NCBI RefSeq assembly: GCF_003048255.1
Contig: NZ_CP028487.1
Coordinates: 124,001-188,000, forward strand
Direction of reading: 5' to 3'
Source of the DNA: Yersinia massiliensis
Lineage (GTDB): Bacteria; Pseudomonadota; Gammaproteobacteria; Enterobacterales; Enterobacteriaceae
Length of the DNA: 64,000 nucleotides
Shown: piece by piece, positions 38,963-51,088 of the stretch
Layout: each line of letters starts with the position of its first letter
Position numbering within the stretch: position 1 is the first letter of the stretch
The notes under the pieces: generated by a model
What the model was told of the DNA's origin: nothing
Databases searched by the model: none
The model's input: the letters and a program-made list of their open reading frames with translations, nothing else
Made by a program: the position numbers and the translations under genes

Positions 38963-39478
38963 GTTAGATGACCACGATATTGTCTGGGAGAGGTTATTTT
39001 TGGCGCAATTATACGCGCATTTTGGCGCGGAAAATTTTAACGGCTCCCCTTTTTACGTAAAAAAAGAAGGGGAGTGGCAAACCTTTGACCCATTAACGTT
39101 TTTGAAGCTTTTTCACTATTAATACTATCCACACGACTATTGGCCTCATGGTTTAGGATTTTTATGCCATTGGCCTAAGTTATCCCAGCGTAAACGTTGT
39201 ATTTATTGATGTTCTACGTGAGAAAAAATTTCATTAACGGTTAGCCAATTTTTTTAGCACCCTTTGACTATGCTTATAGTTTGGGTAAGAAAAATCGACG
39301 GATAGCCTGTTATCGTCAAAAAAAAGCGAATTAGATTATTAATTCAACTTATTGGTTGATCATTGACCTTAATCACGATTTAAACATTAAATGGATTGCA
39401 TGATGAAAAGGTCATTTTCGACTCAAGTTGCTCGGAATTTGTCCAATAAATCATGCCATTAATCATAGGAAGAATGTC
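38963..39478. other. 516-bp divergent region between btsS and glgB
   Basis: No gene. It holds one long hairpin near btsS (listed separately) and an AT-rich stretch with repeated TTGGCCT-like words (39135-39180) leading to glgB. The glg operon promoter is expected in the right half, but I could not identify it by a clear operator. Confidence 0.4.
39044..39074. promoter_or_regulatory. hairpin in the btsS-glgB region
   Basis: CTCCCCTT (39044-39051) and AAGGGGAG (39067-39074) pair perfectly, and the inner T/A runs (TTT and AAAAAA around ACGT) can extend the stem. It is about 80 bases upstream of btsS. Its role is unclear. Confidence 0.5.
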
Positions 39479-41683
39479 ATGCCCGTACTTCCCGACCGTA
39501 AGGTGATTAATCAAATTATTTCCGGCCACTATGCCGATCCCTTTTCCGTATTGGGAATGCACCAAACTGAGCAGGGGTTGCAAGTATGCGCATTGCTGCC
39601 AGATGCAAAAGAAGTGTGGCTGGTCGATGCGGCCAGTGGGCGAAACATTGCTCAGATGACCCAAGAAGACCCCCGTGGTTTCTTTATCGCTAAACTTCCG
39701 CGCCGAAAAAATCTGTTTCGGTATCAATTCGCGGTGACTTGGCAAGAAAGTACACAAATTATCGAAGATCCTTATCGTTTTGGCACCTTGTTGCAGGATA
39801 TTGATAGTTGGCTGTTAGCCGAAGGGACCCATTTACGTCCTTATGAACGTTTGGGGGCGCATTTGATGAGCCTTGATGGGGTGGCTGGGGTGAGCTTTGC
39901 TGTTTGGGCACCGAATGCCAAACGGGTTTCGGTGGTGGGAGAATTTAACTTTTGGGATGGTCGCCGCCATCCGATGCGGTTACGCCGTGAAAATGGTATT
40001 TGGGAGTTATTTCTCCCCGGTGTGCAGGAAGGCCAACTGTATAAATTTGAGGTCATTGACAGCAATGGTCAGATGCGGCTGAAAGCAGACCCTTACGCCT
40101 TTAAAGCGCAGATGCGGCCAGAAACCGCGTCGATTATCAGCCCATTACCTGGGGTGGTGGACAATACCCCTAAACGGCAAAAAGCCAATGATCTGCGCTC
40201 ACCGATTTCAATCTATGAAGTGCATCTGGGTTCATGGCGTCGCCATACCGATAACAACTTTTGGCTCAGTTATGGCGAGTTAGCGGACCAACTGGTCGAA
40301 TACGTCAAATATATGGGTTTTACCCATATCGAATTGTTGCCCATTAATGAGCATCCGTTTGATGGTAGTTGGGGTTATCAGCCATTGGGGTTATACGCCC
40401 CGACCCGCCGTTTTGGTACACCACAAGATTTCAAAGATTTTATCGCCAAGTTTCATGATGCCGGTATCAACGTCATTCTGGATTGGGTCCCCGGCCATTT
40501 CCCCAGCGATGAGCATGGTTTAGCCAAGTTTGATGGCACCTCATTGTATGAGTATGCCGATCCGCGCGAAGGCTACCATCAGGACTGGAATACCCTGATT
40601 TATAACTATGGCCGTAATGAAGTACGTAACTATCTGGCGGGGAATGCATTCTACTGGATGGAACGTTTTGGCATTGATGCACTGCGCATCGATGCTGTGG
40701 CGTCCATGATTTATCGCGATTATAGCCGTGCTGAGGGGCAGTGGGTGCCGAACTACTACGGCGGGCGCGAGAATCTGGAGGCGATCGCTTTCCTGCGTTA
40801 CACCAACCATACCATTGGCGTTGAACGCCCCGGTGGTGTGACGATGGCAGAGGAATCGACGGACTTCCCGGGTGTGACCTTGCCGCCGGATTCGGGGGGA
40901 TTAGGCTTCAATTACAAATGGAATATGGGCTGGATGCATGACACGCTCAATTACATGCAATGCGATCCTGTTCACCGCAAATACCACCATAATTTGATGA
41001 CATTCGGTATGTTGTACGCCTATACCGAGAATTTCATTCTGCCTATCTCTCATGATGAAGTTGTTCACGGTAAACGTTCCGTCTTGGATCGTATGCCGGG
41101 GGATGCATGGCAAAAATTTGCCAACTTACGCGCCTATTACGCTTTTATGTGGGCACATCCGGGCAAAAAACTGCTGTTTATGGGTTGTGAGTTCGCACAA
41201 GGCCGCGAGTGGAACTTTGATACCAGTCTGGATTGGCATTTGCTGGATGACGAGAACGGCTGGCATGCCGGAGTGCAACGCTTTGTTCGTGATCTTAATC
41301 ATTGCTATCAACGACATGCGCCACTGTATGAGTTGGATTACCAACCAGCAGGCTTTGAATGGCTGGTGGTTGATGACCATGAAAATTCGGTGTTTGCCTT
41401 TTTGCGCCGCGATGCTAACGGCGGTGAATTGATTGTCATCAGTAATTTCACCCCCGTTCCCCGTCATCACTATCGGGTGGGGATTCCACAGGGCGGCCAT
41501 TATCGCGAAGTGTTGAATTCTGACTCTGAATTTTATCGTGGCAGCAATATGGGTAACCAAGGGGGGATTTATAGCGAATCGGTGGGCAGCCATAGTCACC
41601 CGCATTCCTTGCTGCTCACGTTACCGCCGCTGTCGACAATTTATCTATTACGGGAGGGAGTTGTTGCGGAGGAGGCCGGATGA
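39479..41683 (+). CDS. glgB: 1,4-alpha-glucan branching enzyme
   Basis: Makes alpha-1,6 branches in glycogen. A 734-aa GH13 enzyme: N-terminal N1 region and carbohydrate-binding module 48 (about 1-220; [24 protein letters not shown]), catalytic barrel (nucleophile in [11 protein letters not shown], acid in MAEEST, stabiliser in [10 protein letters not shown]), and a C-terminal beta domain. The start is ATG 39479, with TAGGAAG upstream; a longer frame from 39428 has no support. Its stop overlaps the glgX start (ATGA), giving translational coupling. First gene of glgB-X-C-A-P. Confidence 0.96.
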   Translation: MPVLPDRKVINQIISGHYADPFSVLGMHQTEQGLQVCALLPDAKEVWLVDAASGRNIAQMTQEDPRGFFIAKLPRRKNLFRYQFAVTWQESTQIIEDPYRFGTLLQDIDSWLLAEGTHLRPYERLGAHLMSLDGVAGVSFAVWAPNAKRVSVVGEFNFWDGRRHPMRLRRENGIWELFLPGVQEGQLYKFEVIDSNGQMRLKADPYAFKAQMRPETASIISPLPGVVDNTPKRQKANDLRSPISIYEVHLGSWRRHTDNNFWLSYGELADQLVEYVKYMGFTHIELLPINEHPFDGSWGYQPLGLYAPTRRFGTPQDFKDFIAKFHDAGINVILDWVPGHFPSDEHGLAKFDGTSLYEYADPREGYHQDWNTLIYNYGRNEVRNYLAGNAFYWMERFGIDALRIDAVASMIYRDYSRAEGQWVPNYYGGRENLEAIAFLRYTNHTIGVERPGGVTMAEESTDFPGVTLPPDSGGLGFNYKWNMGWMHDTLNYMQCDPVHRKYHHNLMTFGMLYAYTENFILPISHDEVVHGKRSVLDRMPGDAWQKFANLRAYYAFMWAHPGKKLLFMGCEFAQGREWNFDTSLDWHLLDDENGWHAGVQRFVRDLNHCYQRHAPLYELDYQPAGFEWLVVDDHENSVFAFLRRDANGGELIVISNFTPVPRHHYRVGIPQGGHYREVLNSDSEFYRGSNMGNQGGIYSESVGSHSHPHSLLLTLPPLSTIYLLREGVVAEEAG

Positions 41684-43668
41684 TTCACCTGATCCCAGGA
41701 TTTCCGACCCCAATGGGAGCGCATTTTGATGGCTCAGGGATAAATTTCGCGCTGTTTTCAGCTCACGCTGAACAGGTTGAACTCTGTTTGTTTGATGATG
41801 ATAACCAAGAGCTACGCATCCCGTTACCCACTCGGACGGGTGATATTTGGCACGGCTATCTCCCCGGAGGAAAGCCGGGGCAGCGATATGGTTATCGAGT
41901 CAGCGGGCCATTTGATCCGCAGCGTGGGCATCGCTTTAATCCGCATAAATTATTGATAGACCCCTGCGCTCACGCTTTGGACCACAAAGTGGGGGATGAT
42001 CCCAGTTTAGAAGGCGGCGTTAACCAGCCGGATGAGCGAGACAGTGTGGCCGCGATGCCTAAATGCATTGTGGTACATGAAGCATATAACTGGCAGGGGG
42101 ATAAATCGCCGACCATTCCTTGGGGCAATACGGTGATTTATGAGGCCCATGTTCGGGGGCTAACCCAATTGCACCCCGATATTCCTGCCGATTTACGTGG
42201 AACCTACGCTGGGCTAGCCCATCCCGCGATGATTGGTTATTTGAAAAAGCTGGGTATCACCACCTTGGAACTGTTGCCGGTGCAATTTCACGTCGATGAG
42301 CCGCGGTTGCAGAGAATGGGGTTGGGTAATTATTGGGGCTACAACGTGCTCGCGCCCTATGCCGTTGATCCTGATTATGCCTCAGGTCGTGACGGGATTT
42401 CGCCGCTAAAAGAGTTTCGCGATGCGGTCAAAGCACTGCACAAAGCGGGCATCGAAGTGATCCTCGACGTGGTGTTTAACCATACTGCTGAGCTAGACGT
42501 TTTCGGCCCCACGTTGTGTCAGCGTGGTATCGATAACGCCAGCTATTACTGGTTAACCGAAGAAGGTGAGTACGACAACATGACCGGCTGCGGCAATGCG
42601 CTGCGCCTAAGTCATCCTTATGTGATGCAGTGGGTGATTGATTGCCTGCGTTATTGGGTCGATAGCTGCCATGTTGATGGCTTCCGTTTTGATTTGGGAA
42701 CCGTTTTGGGCCGCACACCCGAGTTTGACCAACACGCGCCCTTTTTTGCCGCGTTAGCCGCTGATGAGCGCCTGAGTGCCTGCAAAATGATTGCAGAACC
42801 TTGGGATATTGGCTGGGGTGGCTATCAGTTAGGCCAGTTCCCTACCGGTTTTAGCGAGTGGAATGATCAATACCGCGATGCGATGCGCCGTTTCTGGTTA
42901 CGGGATGATTTGCCGCTGGGATTGTTTGCTCAGCATTTTGCGGGGAGCAGTGCGCTGTTTGAACAGCGGGCGCGCTTACCTTCCGCCAGTATCAATCAAA
43001 TTACCGCTCATGATGGTTTTACTTTGCAGGATTTACTGTGCTTTAACCAAAAGCACAATGAAATCAATGGTGAAGAGAACCGTGATGGCAGTGATAACAA
43101 TCATAGCAATAATTTTGGACGTGAAGGTTTGGTGGCTGATGACGCGATTTGGCAACGGCGAAAATCGTGCCAACGGGCTTTATTGACCACCTTGTTATTG
43201 TCGCAAGGGACACCCATGTTGCTGGCCGGTGATGAGCATGGTCATAGCCAGCAAGGCAACAATAATGCGTATTGCCAGAACAATATCCTCACTTGGCTCG
43301 ATTGGGGCAGTGCAGATAAAACATTAACGGCATTTACCGCTGAGCTTATTCGGTTGCGCCAGCAAATTCCGGCCCTGATTCAGGATACATGGTGGCAGGA
43401 AGGGGATGGCAATGTGCAATGGTTGGACAACCAGGGGCAAGCGCTGAGTGATACCGCTTGGGAACATGGCAGCCAGAAACAGCTGCAAATCTTGTTATCT
43501 CAGCGCTGGCTAGTGGTGATAAATGCCACTGACCAAGCCTGTGACATGCATTTACCTGTGGGGGAATGGGTGACAGTTCCTCCTTTTGGGCCATCAGCGC
43601 TTGAGCGCCCATTAACCGTATGGAACGGAGCCGCGTATGACATTTGCGTGCTCGTACAGAAATCTTAA
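41680..43668 (+). CDS. glgX: glycogen debranching enzyme
   Basis: Hydrolyses alpha-1,6 branches of phosphorylase-limited glycogen. 662 aa, GH13, with an N-terminal CBM48 (about 10-110) and a catalytic barrel: VFNHTAE, nucleophile in [14 protein letters not shown] (about 330), acid in IAEPWDIG (about 370), and ITAHDGF. The ATG at 41680 overlaps the glgB stop by four bases and has GGAGGAGG upstream. The stop codon at 43666-43668 lies in the glgC ribosome-binding site (TAAGGAG), so translation of glgX and glgC is also likely linked. Confidence 0.96.
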   Translation: MIHLIPGFPTPMGAHFDGSGINFALFSAHAEQVELCLFDDDNQELRIPLPTRTGDIWHGYLPGGKPGQRYGYRVSGPFDPQRGHRFNPHKLLIDPCAHALDHKVGDDPSLEGGVNQPDERDSVAAMPKCIVVHEAYNWQGDKSPTIPWGNTVIYEAHVRGLTQLHPDIPADLRGTYAGLAHPAMIGYLKKLGITTLELLPVQFHVDEPRLQRMGLGNYWGYNVLAPYAVDPDYASGRDGISPLKEFRDAVKALHKAGIEVILDVVFNHTAELDVFGPTLCQRGIDNASYYWLTEEGEYDNMTGCGNALRLSHPYVMQWVIDCLRYWVDSCHVDGFRFDLGTVLGRTPEFDQHAPFFAALAADERLSACKMIAEPWDIGWGGYQLGQFPTGFSEWNDQYRDAMRRFWLRDDLPLGLFAQHFAGSSALFEQRARLPSASINQITAHDGFTLQDLLCFNQKHNEINGEENRDGSDNNHSNNFGREGLVADDAIWQRRKSCQRALLTTLLLSQGTPMLLAGDEHGHSQQGNNNAYCQNNILTWLDWGSADKTLTAFTAELIRLRQQIPALIQDTWWQEGDGNVQWLDNQGQALSDTAWEHGSQKQLQILLSQRWLVVINATDQACDMHLPVGEWVTVPPFGPSALERPLTVWNGAAYDICVLVQKS

Positions 43669-43678
43669 GGAGTCAGCC

Positions 43679-44965
43679 ATGGTTAAATTCGAAAATAAAG
43701 ATCCGATGATGTTAGGCAGACTATTACCGAATAAGTCTGTGGCGCTGATTTTGGCTGGTGGCCGAGGATCACGACTGAAAGATTTAACTGCCACTCGCGC
43801 CAAGCCTGCGGTGCATTTTGGTGGTAAGTTCCGCATCATCGATTTTGCACTGTCTAATTGCCTGAACTCCGGTATCCGCCGCATTGGTGTCATCACTCAG
43901 TACCAGTCCCATACGCTGGTGCAGCATATTCAGCGCGGTTGGTCATTCCTCAATGAGGAAATGAATGAGTTTGTGGACCTCTTGCCTGCTCAACAACGCT
44001 TGAGTACCGAGCAGTGGTACAAAGGTACGGCAGATGCGGTTTATCAGAATCTGGATATTATTCGTCGTTATGACGCAGAGTATATTGTCATCTTAGCGGG
44101 TGACCACATTTACAAGATGGATTACTCGCGCATGCTGATAGACCACGTGGAGAAGGGGGCTGAATGTACAGTCGCCTGTATTCCGGTTCCCATTAGTGAA
44201 GCCAGTGAATTTGGTGTAATGGAAGTGGCGGAGGATTTCCAGATAACGGCGTTCTTCGAAAAACCGTCCGATCCGCCAGCCATGCCAGGCCGTCCCGATA
44301 TGGCATTAGCCAGCATGGGGATCTATATTTTCAATGCTGACTACCTGTTCAAACTGTTAGAGGAAGACCGGAATACCCCCGGTTCTAGCCATGACTTCGG
44401 TAAAGACTTAATCCCTAAATTGACAGCAGAGAAGGTGGCTTGGGCGCATCCGTTTGACCTTTCCTGCGTGACCTCGAATGCGGACTTACCTCCTTATTGG
44501 CGGGACGTTGGGACGTTGGATGCCTATTGGCGTGCGAACCTTGATTTGGCCTCGGTCACCCCTGAATTGGATATGTATGACCGTGCTTGGCCAATTCGTA
44601 CCCATATGGAACCCTTGCCGCCAGCCAAGTTTGTGCAGGACCGATCGGGCAGCCATGGGATGACCATGAACTCCTTGGTTTCTGGTGGTTGCATTGTCTC
44701 CGGCTCGGTGGTGGTGCATTCGGTACTATTCCCACGGGTGCGGGTGAACTCGTTCTGTACCATTGATTCCAGTGTTCTGCTGCCAGACGTCAATGTTGGG
44801 CGCTCGTGTCGCTTGCGCCGCTGCATTATTGACCGAGCATGCCATATCCCCGAAGGGATGGTCATCGGGGAAAACGCCGACGAAGACAGCGCGCGTTTTT
44901 ACCGTTCAGAAGGGGGCGTGGTGTTGGTGACTCGGAAGATGTTAGCCAAGTTAGCAGCTAAATAG
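43679..44965 (+). CDS. glgC: glucose-1-phosphate adenylyltransferase (ADP-glucose pyrophosphorylase)
   Basis: Makes ADP-glucose from ATP and glucose-1-phosphate; the regulated step of glycogen synthesis. 428 aa from ATG 43679 with AAGGAG upstream; a longer frame inside glgX is not supported. Signatures: [16 protein letters not shown] (about 22-37) with the effector-site lysine region before it, [15 protein letters not shown] (about 43-57), and FEKPSDP (about 195). A C-terminal left-handed beta-helix follows. In E. coli it is activated by fructose-1,6-bisphosphate and inhibited by AMP. 51 bases to glgA. Confidence 0.97.
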   Translation: MVKFENKDPMMLGRLLPNKSVALILAGGRGSRLKDLTATRAKPAVHFGGKFRIIDFALSNCLNSGIRRIGVITQYQSHTLVQHIQRGWSFLNEEMNEFVDLLPAQQRLSTEQWYKGTADAVYQNLDIIRRYDAEYIVILAGDHIYKMDYSRMLIDHVEKGAECTVACIPVPISEASEFGVMEVAEDFQITAFFEKPSDPPAMPGRPDMALASMGIYIFNADYLFKLLEEDRNTPGSSHDFGKDLIPKLTAEKVAWAHPFDLSCVTSNADLPPYWRDVGTLDAYWRANLDLASVTPELDMYDRAWPIRTHMEPLPPAKFVQDRSGSHGMTMNSLVSGGCIVSGSVVVHSVLFPRVRVNSFCTIDSSVLLPDVNVGRSCRLRRCIIDRACHIPEGMVIGENADEDSARFYRSEGGVVLVTRKMLAKLAAK

Positions 44966-45016
44966 GCTATTTTATTTGCGACATTAAGTAAAACCAGATG
45001 GGTATTAGGAGCCATA

Positions 45017-46447
45017 ATGCGGGTACTACACGTATGTTCTGAGCTGTTCCCCCTATTGAAAACAGGGGGATTGGCTGACGTTGTTGGTGCTTTACCTGCC
45101 GCCCAGATTGCTGAAGGTGCGGAAGTGCGGGTGATGTTGCCCGCTTTCCCTGACTTGCGTCGCGGCATTCCGGATACGGTATTAGTCAGGGAGATTGATA
45201 CTTTTGCGGGACGAGTGTCGTTACGTTACGGCCATTATCAGGGTATTGGTATCTATCTAATTGATGCGCCGGGCCTTTATGATCGGGCCGGTAGCCCCTA
45301 CCACGACCAATCGTTGCATGCTTATTCCGATAACTATCGCCGCTTTGCATTACTGGGGTGGATGGCTTGTGAACTGGCCTGCGGACTAGATGGTTACTGG
45401 CGGCCTGATGTGGTGCATGCCCATGACTGGCATGCGGGATTGGCTTGCGCCTACTTAGCTGCACGAGGTCGCCCTGCACGATCGGTATTTACCGTCCATA
45501 ATTTAGCCTACCAAGGGCTGTTTTCAGCCCATCACTTGGCCGAGTTACAACTGCCCGCTGCTTTCTTCCAAATGTACGGGTTGGAGTTTTACGGCCAAAT
45601 TTCTTATCTGAAAGCTGGGTTGTTTTTTGCTGATCATGTCACGACAGTCAGCCCGACCTATGCCAAAGAAATTACCCAACCTGCCTTTGGTTATGGCATG
45701 GAGGGGTTGTTGCAAGAGCGCGCCAGTCAGGGGAGATTGACTGGAATACTCAATGGGGTAGACAGTGATATATGGGACCCAGAAACGGATACCCTGCTGC
45801 ATGAACGTTATGGTGCAGAGGACTTGCAGAAAAAAGCCGTGAATAAAGCCCATCTTCAAACCACCATGGGGTTGGAGGTCACGGAGAAGAAACCTATTTT
45901 TGCGGTGGTCAGTCGGTTGACAGAGCAAAAAGGGTTGGATTTAGTATTAGAAGCTTTGCCCGACTTATTGCGATTGGGGGGACAACTAGCCGTACTTGGG
46001 GCAGGGGATGCGATTCTACAAGAGGCATTTTTGGCGGCCGCAGCAGACTATTCCGGCCAAGTTGGGGTACAAATTGGCTACCATGAGGCATTTTCTCACC
46101 GCATCATAGCGGGTGCAGATGTGATTCTGGTGCCGAGTCGTTTTGAACCCTGTGGGCTCACACAATTGTATGGTTTGAAATATGGCACATTGCCACTGGT
46201 CCGGCGTACGGGCGGGTTGGCAGATACCGTGGTGGACTGCGCGCTGGAAAATCTAGCCGATGGCAGCGCCTCGGGGTTTGTGTTTGATGAATGCGATGCG
46301 CAGGCATTGGTACAGGCAATACGCCGTGCTTTTGTGCTGTGGAGCCGGCCAAAACATTGGCGCCATGTCCAACGCCATGCAATGGGGCTGGACTTTGGTT
46401 GGCAAGTCGCAGCGGCAGAGTATCTGTCACTTTATCGGCGTCTTTGA
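45017..46447 (+). CDS. glgA: glycogen synthase (ADP-glucose-dependent)
   Basis: Transfers glucose from ADP-glucose to the glycogen chain end; GT5 family. 476 aa. The ADP-glucose motif [13 protein letters not shown] lies at residues 15-27, and the C-terminal domain has the catalytic GT-B signature [29 protein letters not shown] (start about 377). The ATG at 45017 has AGGAG upstream. Fourth gene of the glg operon, with 86 bases to glgP. Confidence 0.97.
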   Translation: MRVLHVCSELFPLLKTGGLADVVGALPAAQIAEGAEVRVMLPAFPDLRRGIPDTVLVREIDTFAGRVSLRYGHYQGIGIYLIDAPGLYDRAGSPYHDQSLHAYSDNYRRFALLGWMACELACGLDGYWRPDVVHAHDWHAGLACAYLAARGRPARSVFTVHNLAYQGLFSAHHLAELQLPAAFFQMYGLEFYGQISYLKAGLFFADHVTTVSPTYAKEITQPAFGYGMEGLLQERASQGRLTGILNGVDSDIWDPETDTLLHERYGAEDLQKKAVNKAHLQTTMGLEVTEKKPIFAVVSRLTEQKGLDLVLEALPDLLRLGGQLAVLGAGDAILQEAFLAAAADYSGQVGVQIGYHEAFSHRIIAGADVILVPSRFEPCGLTQLYGLKYGTLPLVRRTGGLADTVVDCALENLADGSASGFVFDECDAQALVQAIRRAFVLWSRPKHWRHVQRHAMGLDFGWQVAAAEYLSLYRRL

Positions 46448-46533
46448 TGGCCGATTTGTCGTCACCACGATGGGTTGTAAATACGATTAGTTTTCAACAT
46501 AACTAGTTGTCACCACGAATTGGGAAAACCGCT

Positions 46534-48981
46534 ATGACATCACCGTTCAGTTATACCTCTCCCATTGTCAGTGTGGATGCACTGAAACATTCCATTGCCT
46601 ATAAACTGATGTTTATTGTTGGCAAAGATCCCACGATTGCGACTCAGCACGATTGGCTGAATGCGACTTTATTTACGGTACGTGACCGTATGGTTGAGCG
46701 CTGGTTGCGCTCTAATCGCGCGCAGTTATCACAAGACGTCCGGCAGGTTTATTATCTGTCGATGGAGTTTTTATTGGGGAGAACACTCTCTAATGCACTG
46801 TTATCGCTTGGTATTTATGATGACCTCGAGCAAGCGTTAGATGAGATGGGGCTCAGTTTGTCAGAGCTGATTCAAGAAGAAAATGACCCTGGTTTAGGGA
46901 ATGGGGGCTTAGGCCGTTTGGCGGCATGTTTCTTGGATTCGCTAGCAACATTGGCGCTGCCGGGGCGTGGCTACGGTATCCGCTATGAATATGGCATGTT
47001 CAGCCAGAAAATCGTTAACGGCCAACAGATGGAATCGCCGGATAACTGGCTGGAGTACGGCAATGCTTGGGAGTTCCCACGGCATAACACCCGCTATAAA
47101 GTGCGTTTTGGCGGTCGAATTCAGCAAGAGGGCAGCAAAACGCGCTGGCTAGAAACAGAAGAGATCCTTGCCTGCGCCTATGATCAAATCATCCCCGGTT
47201 TTGATACTGATGCCACCAACACATTGCGCTTATGGTCAGCGCAGGCCAGTAACGAAATCAATTTGGGTAAATTCAATCAGGGTGATTACTTCGCTGCGGT
47301 TGAAGATAAAAACCATTCAGAAAACGTGTCGCGGGTCCTGTATCCCGATGACTCAACCTATTCCGGCCGCGAATTGCGTTTGCGGCAAGAGTACTTTTTA
47401 GTCTCAGCGACGGTGCAAGACATCCTTAGCCGCCACTGGACCATGCACCAGACGTTCGACAATCTGGCCGACAAGATTGCGATTCACCTGAACGATACCC
47501 ACCCCGTACTTTCTATCCCTGAAATGATGCGTCTGTTGATCGACGAACATAAATTTAGCTGGATGGATGCGTGGGATGTGGTGCAACAGGTGTTTTCTTA
47601 CACCAACCACACGTTAATGAGTGAGGCGCTGGAAACTTGGCCTATCGACATGATCGGCAAGATCTTGCCGCGTCATTTGCAGATTATCTTTGATATTAAT
47701 GATCATTTCCTGAAGTTGGTACAAGAGCAGTATCCGGATGAACCTGAGCTGCTCTCGCGCGTGTCGATTATCGATGAAACCCATGGCCGGCAGGTACGTA
47801 TGGCTTGGCTTGCGGTTATCGCCAGCCATAAAGTGAATGGGGTATCTGCTCTGCATTCCGAGTTAATGGTGCAATCGCTGTTTGCCGATTTTGCTCGTAT
47901 CTTCCCTAATCGATTCTGCAATAAAACCAACGGTGTTACCCCTCGGCGCTGGCTGGGCTTGGCGAACCGACCATTGGCGACGGTGTTGGATGAAACAATC
48001 GGCCATAATTGGCGTACCGATCTGAGCCAACTTAGTGAGCTGGAAAAGAGCCTTGATTACCTTGGTTTCTTGCGCTCGGTACAAAAAGCCAAGCTGGAGA
48101 ACAAGAAGCGGTTAGCTATCTATATTGCTGAAAAACTGAATATTGTGGTCAATCCGGCGGCGTTATTTGACGTCCAAATCAAGCGAATTCATGAGTACAA
48201 GCGGCAACTGTTGAATGTACTGCATGTGATCACCCGCTATAACCGTATTCTCGAGGCTCCTGATCAGAAGTGGGTGCCGCGTGTCGTGATATTTGCTGGT
48301 AAAGCGGCTTCGGCCTATTACAACGCGAAGCAAATCATCCGTTTGATCAACGATGTCGCTAAAGTGATTAACAATGATCCGCGAGTGAATAACCTGCTGA
48401 AAGTGGTGTTTATTCCAAATTACAGTGTCAGTCTGGCGCAGTTGATCATTCCGGCAGCGGATCTTTCTGAGCAGATCTCACTGGCAGGGACCGAGGCGTC
48501 GGGGACCAGCAACATGAAGTTTGCCTTGAATGGGGCGCTGACGATTGGCACGTTGGATGGGGCGAACGTCGAGATACGCGAGCATGTCGGCGAGGATAAT
48601 ATCTTTATCTTTGGCAACACGACAGAACAGGTCGAGGCGTTACGTAATAATGGGTATAACCCACGGAAATATTACGATGAAGATCCAGAATTGCACCAAG
48701 CCTTAACGCAGATTGCCACCGGCACTTTCAGCCCAGAAGAGCCTCAGCGTTACACCAATCTGTTTGATTCACTGGTCAATTTAGGCGATCACTATCAGTT
48801 GTTAGCCGATTATCGCAGCTATGTAGACACGCAGGATCAGGTCGATGCGCTCTATCTTCACCCCGATGAGTGGACGCGTAAAACCATACTTAATATTGCC
48901 AATATGGGGTATTTCTCTTCTGATCGGACGATCCAAGAGTATGCCGATGAAATTTGGGATATTAAGCCCATCCGGCTGTAG
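46534..48981 (+). CDS. glgP: glycogen phosphorylase
   Basis: Releases glucose-1-phosphate from glycogen ends; pyridoxal-phosphate-dependent GT35. 815 aa from ATG 46534, the same length as E. coli GlgP (MNAPFTYSSP there, [10 protein letters not shown] here); a TTG at 46507 is in frame but poorer. The PLP lysine lies in [20 protein letters not shown] (about 645-664). The N-terminal [17 protein letters not shown] and [17 protein letters not shown] are family blocks. Last gene of the operon, followed by a strong terminator. MalP at 57975 is its paralogue. Confidence 0.96.
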   Translation: MTSPFSYTSPIVSVDALKHSIAYKLMFIVGKDPTIATQHDWLNATLFTVRDRMVERWLRSNRAQLSQDVRQVYYLSMEFLLGRTLSNALLSLGIYDDLEQALDEMGLSLSELIQEENDPGLGNGGLGRLAACFLDSLATLALPGRGYGIRYEYGMFSQKIVNGQQMESPDNWLEYGNAWEFPRHNTRYKVRFGGRIQQEGSKTRWLETEEILACAYDQIIPGFDTDATNTLRLWSAQASNEINLGKFNQGDYFAAVEDKNHSENVSRVLYPDDSTYSGRELRLRQEYFLVSATVQDILSRHWTMHQTFDNLADKIAIHLNDTHPVLSIPEMMRLLIDEHKFSWMDAWDVVQQVFSYTNHTLMSEALETWPIDMIGKILPRHLQIIFDINDHFLKLVQEQYPDEPELLSRVSIIDETHGRQVRMAWLAVIASHKVNGVSALHSELMVQSLFADFARIFPNRFCNKTNGVTPRRWLGLANRPLATVLDETIGHNWRTDLSQLSELEKSLDYLGFLRSVQKAKLENKKRLAIYIAEKLNIVVNPAALFDVQIKRIHEYKRQLLNVLHVITRYNRILEAPDQKWVPRVVIFAGKAASAYYNAKQIIRLINDVAKVINNDPRVNNLLKVVFIPNYSVSLAQLIIPAADLSEQISLAGTEASGTSNMKFALNGALTIGTLDGANVEIREHVGEDNIFIFGNTTEQVEALRNNGYNPRKYYDEDPELHQALTQIATGTFSPEEPQRYTNLFDSLVNLGDHYQLLADYRSYVDTQDQVDALYLHPDEWTRKTILNIANMGYFSSDRTIQEYADEIWDIKPIRL

Positions 48982-49005
48982 TGATTAACACTGCTCATAA
49001 TAAAA

Positions 49006-49030
49006 AACCCTCTTCACGGTGAAGAGGGTT
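49006..49030. terminator. bidirectional terminator between glgP and glpD
   Basis: AACCCTCTTC (49006-49015) and GAAGAGGGTT (49021-49030) pair perfectly around ACGGT, with A6 before and ATTTTTT after. Confidence 0.9.
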
Positions 49031-49071
49031 ATTTTTTGATTATTTCAATGCTTAACGCACCGCGTTTGCTA

Positions 49072-50586
49072 TCAGGAAACCAGCGAGAGTGTCTGTTGTT
49101 TTTTACTTTGCTCAGCAGCTAACCACTGCGCAATTCGCTGTTTTTGTGTTTCGTCTAAAGCCATACCCAATTTGGTACGACGCCAGATAGCATCATCAAG
49201 CTCGACAACCCATTCTTTCTCGACCAAATAGCGCAATTCTGCTTCGTACACGCCATGGCCAAAGTGTTCACCTAGGCTTTCGATGCTAGTGGCATCCGCT
49301 AAAATCAGTTCGCTGTGGCTACCATAAGTGCGGGTATAGCGACGAGCCAACGCCTCAGGTAACCAGTTATAACGGTGGCGCAACTGCACGGTGTAGTTAT
49401 CGCGGCTACCGCCAATATCCCCACCCGGTAAAGCGCCGGTTTTGGTCCATGCTGGGCCGACATTTGGGTAATAGGTCGACAGTTTTTCCAGCGCGTGTTC
49501 TGCCAGCTTGCGATAAGTGGTCAGTTTGCCGCCAAAGACAGAGAGTAACGGTGCTTTGCCATCTTCATCGGCCACATCCAACGTGTAGTCGCGGGTCACG
49601 GCTTGCGGCGCATCTGATTCATCGTCGCACAATGGGCGGACACCGGAATAAGTCCAAACGATATCGTCGCGGCCCAACTGCTTCTTAAAGTGGTCATTAT
49701 AAACTTTAAGCAGGTAATCAATCTCTTGATCGTCGATCTTCACCTCTTTCGGATCGCCGTGGTACTCCACATCGGTGGTGCCGATGATGGAATACTCATC
49801 TAACCAAGGAATAACGAAAACAATGCGGTGGTCTTCGTTTTGCAGAATATAAGCTTGTGGTTGGTTATGTACCCGAGGAACCACGATATGGCTGCCTTTA
49901 ATCAAGCGGATACCATAAGGCGATTTGAGTTTCAGGCCATCGTCGAAGAACTGCTTAACCCATGGGCCAGTGGCATTGACTAAGCCTTTGGCGCGCCAAG
50001 TAAAGGTTTTACCTGTGTTCACATCGACCGCTTCAACCATCCATAAACCTTGCTCACGCCATGCGCGGGTCACTTTGGTGCGGGTACGGACTTCACCGCC
50101 ACGTTCAACCACTTCCTGTGCGTTCAGCACCACTAAGCGAGCATCATCTACCCAGCAGTCAGAATATTCGAAACCGCGCACTAATTCGGATTTCAACACT
50201 GACTCAGGGCCGAAACGCAACCCTTTACTGGCGGGTAACGTCGTGCGTTTGCCCAAATGATCGTACAGGAACAGGCCCGCGCGAATCATCCAAGCGGGGC
50301 GCAGGTGTGGTTGATGTGGTAAGCGGAAGCGCATTGGGAATGCGATATGCGGTGCCAGCCTCAGCAGGACTTCACGTTCGGCCAGTGCTTCGCTCACCAA
50401 GCGGAACTCGTAGTGTTCTAGGTAGCGCAAGCCACCATGAATCAGTTTGGAACTGGCGGAAGACGTCGCACAGGCCAAATCTTGTGCTTCCAGCAGCAGA
50501 ACGGACAGGTCACGCCCTGCAGCGTCAGCAGCGATACCGGCACCATTAATGCCGCCACCGATCACGATCAAGTCTTTGGTTTCCAT
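49072..50586 (-). CDS. glpD: aerobic glycerol-3-phosphate dehydrogenase
   Basis: FAD-dependent, membrane-associated enzyme oxidising sn-glycerol-3-phosphate to dihydroxyacetone phosphate and reducing quinone. 504 aa from ATG 50586, which has GGAGGAAGGA upstream; a longer frame to 50670 runs through the operators. The FAD motif is VIGGGINGAGIAADAAG (8-24), with SSASSKLIHGGLRYLEHYEF (about 42-61) and a C-terminal DAO_C domain after about 395. It converges with glgP. GlpR-like operators lie just upstream. In E. coli glpD and glpEGR are divergent; here they point the same way. Confidence 0.96.
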   Translation of the reverse strand: METKDLIVIGGGINGAGIAADAAGRDLSVLLLEAQDLACATSSASSKLIHGGLRYLEHYEFRLVSEALAEREVLLRLAPHIAFPMRFRLPHQPHLRPAWMIRAGLFLYDHLGKRTTLPASKGLRFGPESVLKSELVRGFEYSDCWVDDARLVVLNAQEVVERGGEVRTRTKVTRAWREQGLWMVEAVDVNTGKTFTWRAKGLVNATGPWVKQFFDDGLKLKSPYGIRLIKGSHIVVPRVHNQPQAYILQNEDHRIVFVIPWLDEYSIIGTTDVEYHGDPKEVKIDDQEIDYLLKVYNDHFKKQLGRDDIVWTYSGVRPLCDDESDAPQAVTRDYTLDVADEDGKAPLLSVFGGKLTTYRKLAEHALEKLSTYYPNVGPAWTKTGALPGGDIGGSRDNYTVQLRHRYNWLPEALARRYTRTYGSHSELILADATSIESLGEHFGHGVYEAELRYLVEKEWVVELDDAIWRRTKLGMALDETQKQRIAQWLAAEQSKKQQTLSLVS

Positions 50587-50600
50587 GCTTCCTTCCTCCG

Positions 50601-50642
50601 GATGTTCGAAATAGCTCTCTAATGTTCGTTTTCGCTCACAAT
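50601..50642 (-). promoter_or_regulatory. two GlpR-type operators upstream of glpD
   Basis: GATGTTCGAAATAGCTCTCT (50601-50620) and AATGTTCGTTTTCGCTCACA (50621-50640) are adjacent and match the GlpR half-site ATGTTCG with a degenerate second half; the second is close to the E. coli glpD operator. They lie 15-56 bases before the glpD start. Confidence 0.7.
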
Positions 50643-50754
50643 TGTAATCAAAAACCAACAAACAAGCCAAGAGTTAACCAAAAAAAAACATTCACGCGTG
50701 ATGGAGGTAACAGTTTTGTTATCAGGATGTGGGATGAATTGGGGGAAGGGGGCT

Positions 50755-50785
50755 GGTTTTGGTTTGGTTTGGTTTGGTTCGGTTG
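50755..50785 (+). repeat. GGTTT pentanucleotide microsatellite
   Basis: About six tandem units of GGTTT or close variants (ending GGTTC GGTTG). A possible site of slippage in the glpR-glpD gap. Confidence 0.8.
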
Positions 50786-50826
50786 TTATTGCTTCAGTGT
50801 TCTCCTTAGCTCTGATGCCTCAACCG

Positions 50827-50858
50827 CCAAGGGGGTCACAAGCGCGTGACCCCCTTGG
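50827..50858. repeat. 13-bp perfect inverted repeat
   Basis: CCAAGGGGGTCAC (50827-50839) and GTGACCCCCTTGG (50846-50858) pair perfectly around AAGCGC. Very stable. It lacks a T-run, so it is more like a palindromic repeat unit than an intrinsic terminator. Confidence 0.75.
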
Positions 50859-50961
50859 AGCCCCCGCGCTTACGCACGTATCGCTTGCCTGCTTCGCAGG
50901 TGCCCTCACTCATCGTTTCGGCTGACGGACGGCTTTATTCGCATCCCTGCTCATGGCGCCT

Positions 50962-50984
50962 AAAACGGGCGTCCTGCCCGTTTT
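50962..50984. terminator. terminator-like hairpin in the glpR-glpD gap
   Basis: AAAACGGGC (50962-50970) and GCCCGTTTT (50976-50984) pair perfectly around GTCCT, with Ts in the right arm. It could terminate the glpEGR transcript or one from within the repeat region. Confidence 0.55.
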
Positions 50985-51054
50985 CCTTGCCTTCACTCTT
51001 CACTCGGCAGCTCAAATGTGCTTTTAAACTTCAAGGTCAACACCATGATTTTTA

Positions 51055-51088
51055 GGTCTTGGGTCTTGGGTCTTGGGTCTTGGGTCTT
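51055..51088. repeat. 7-bp tandem repeat (GGGTCTT)
   Basis: Four full GGGTCTT units plus a partial first one. Possible variable-number repeat. Confidence 0.85.

Noticed and set aside
45186..46430. Long antisense frames inside glgA
   Set aside because: They are shadows of a GC-rich, strongly coding plus-strand gene and show no domain features.
50622..51055. Overlapping short frames in the glpR-glpD gap
   Set aside because: Products consist of repeat-derived or Trp/Gly/Leu-rich sequence encoded by microsatellites and palindromes; not protein-like.
51055..51088. Short tandem repeats as a CRISPR or origin iteron array
   Set aside because: Units of 7 bp are contiguous with no spacers, and no replication genes or DnaA boxes were seen nearby.
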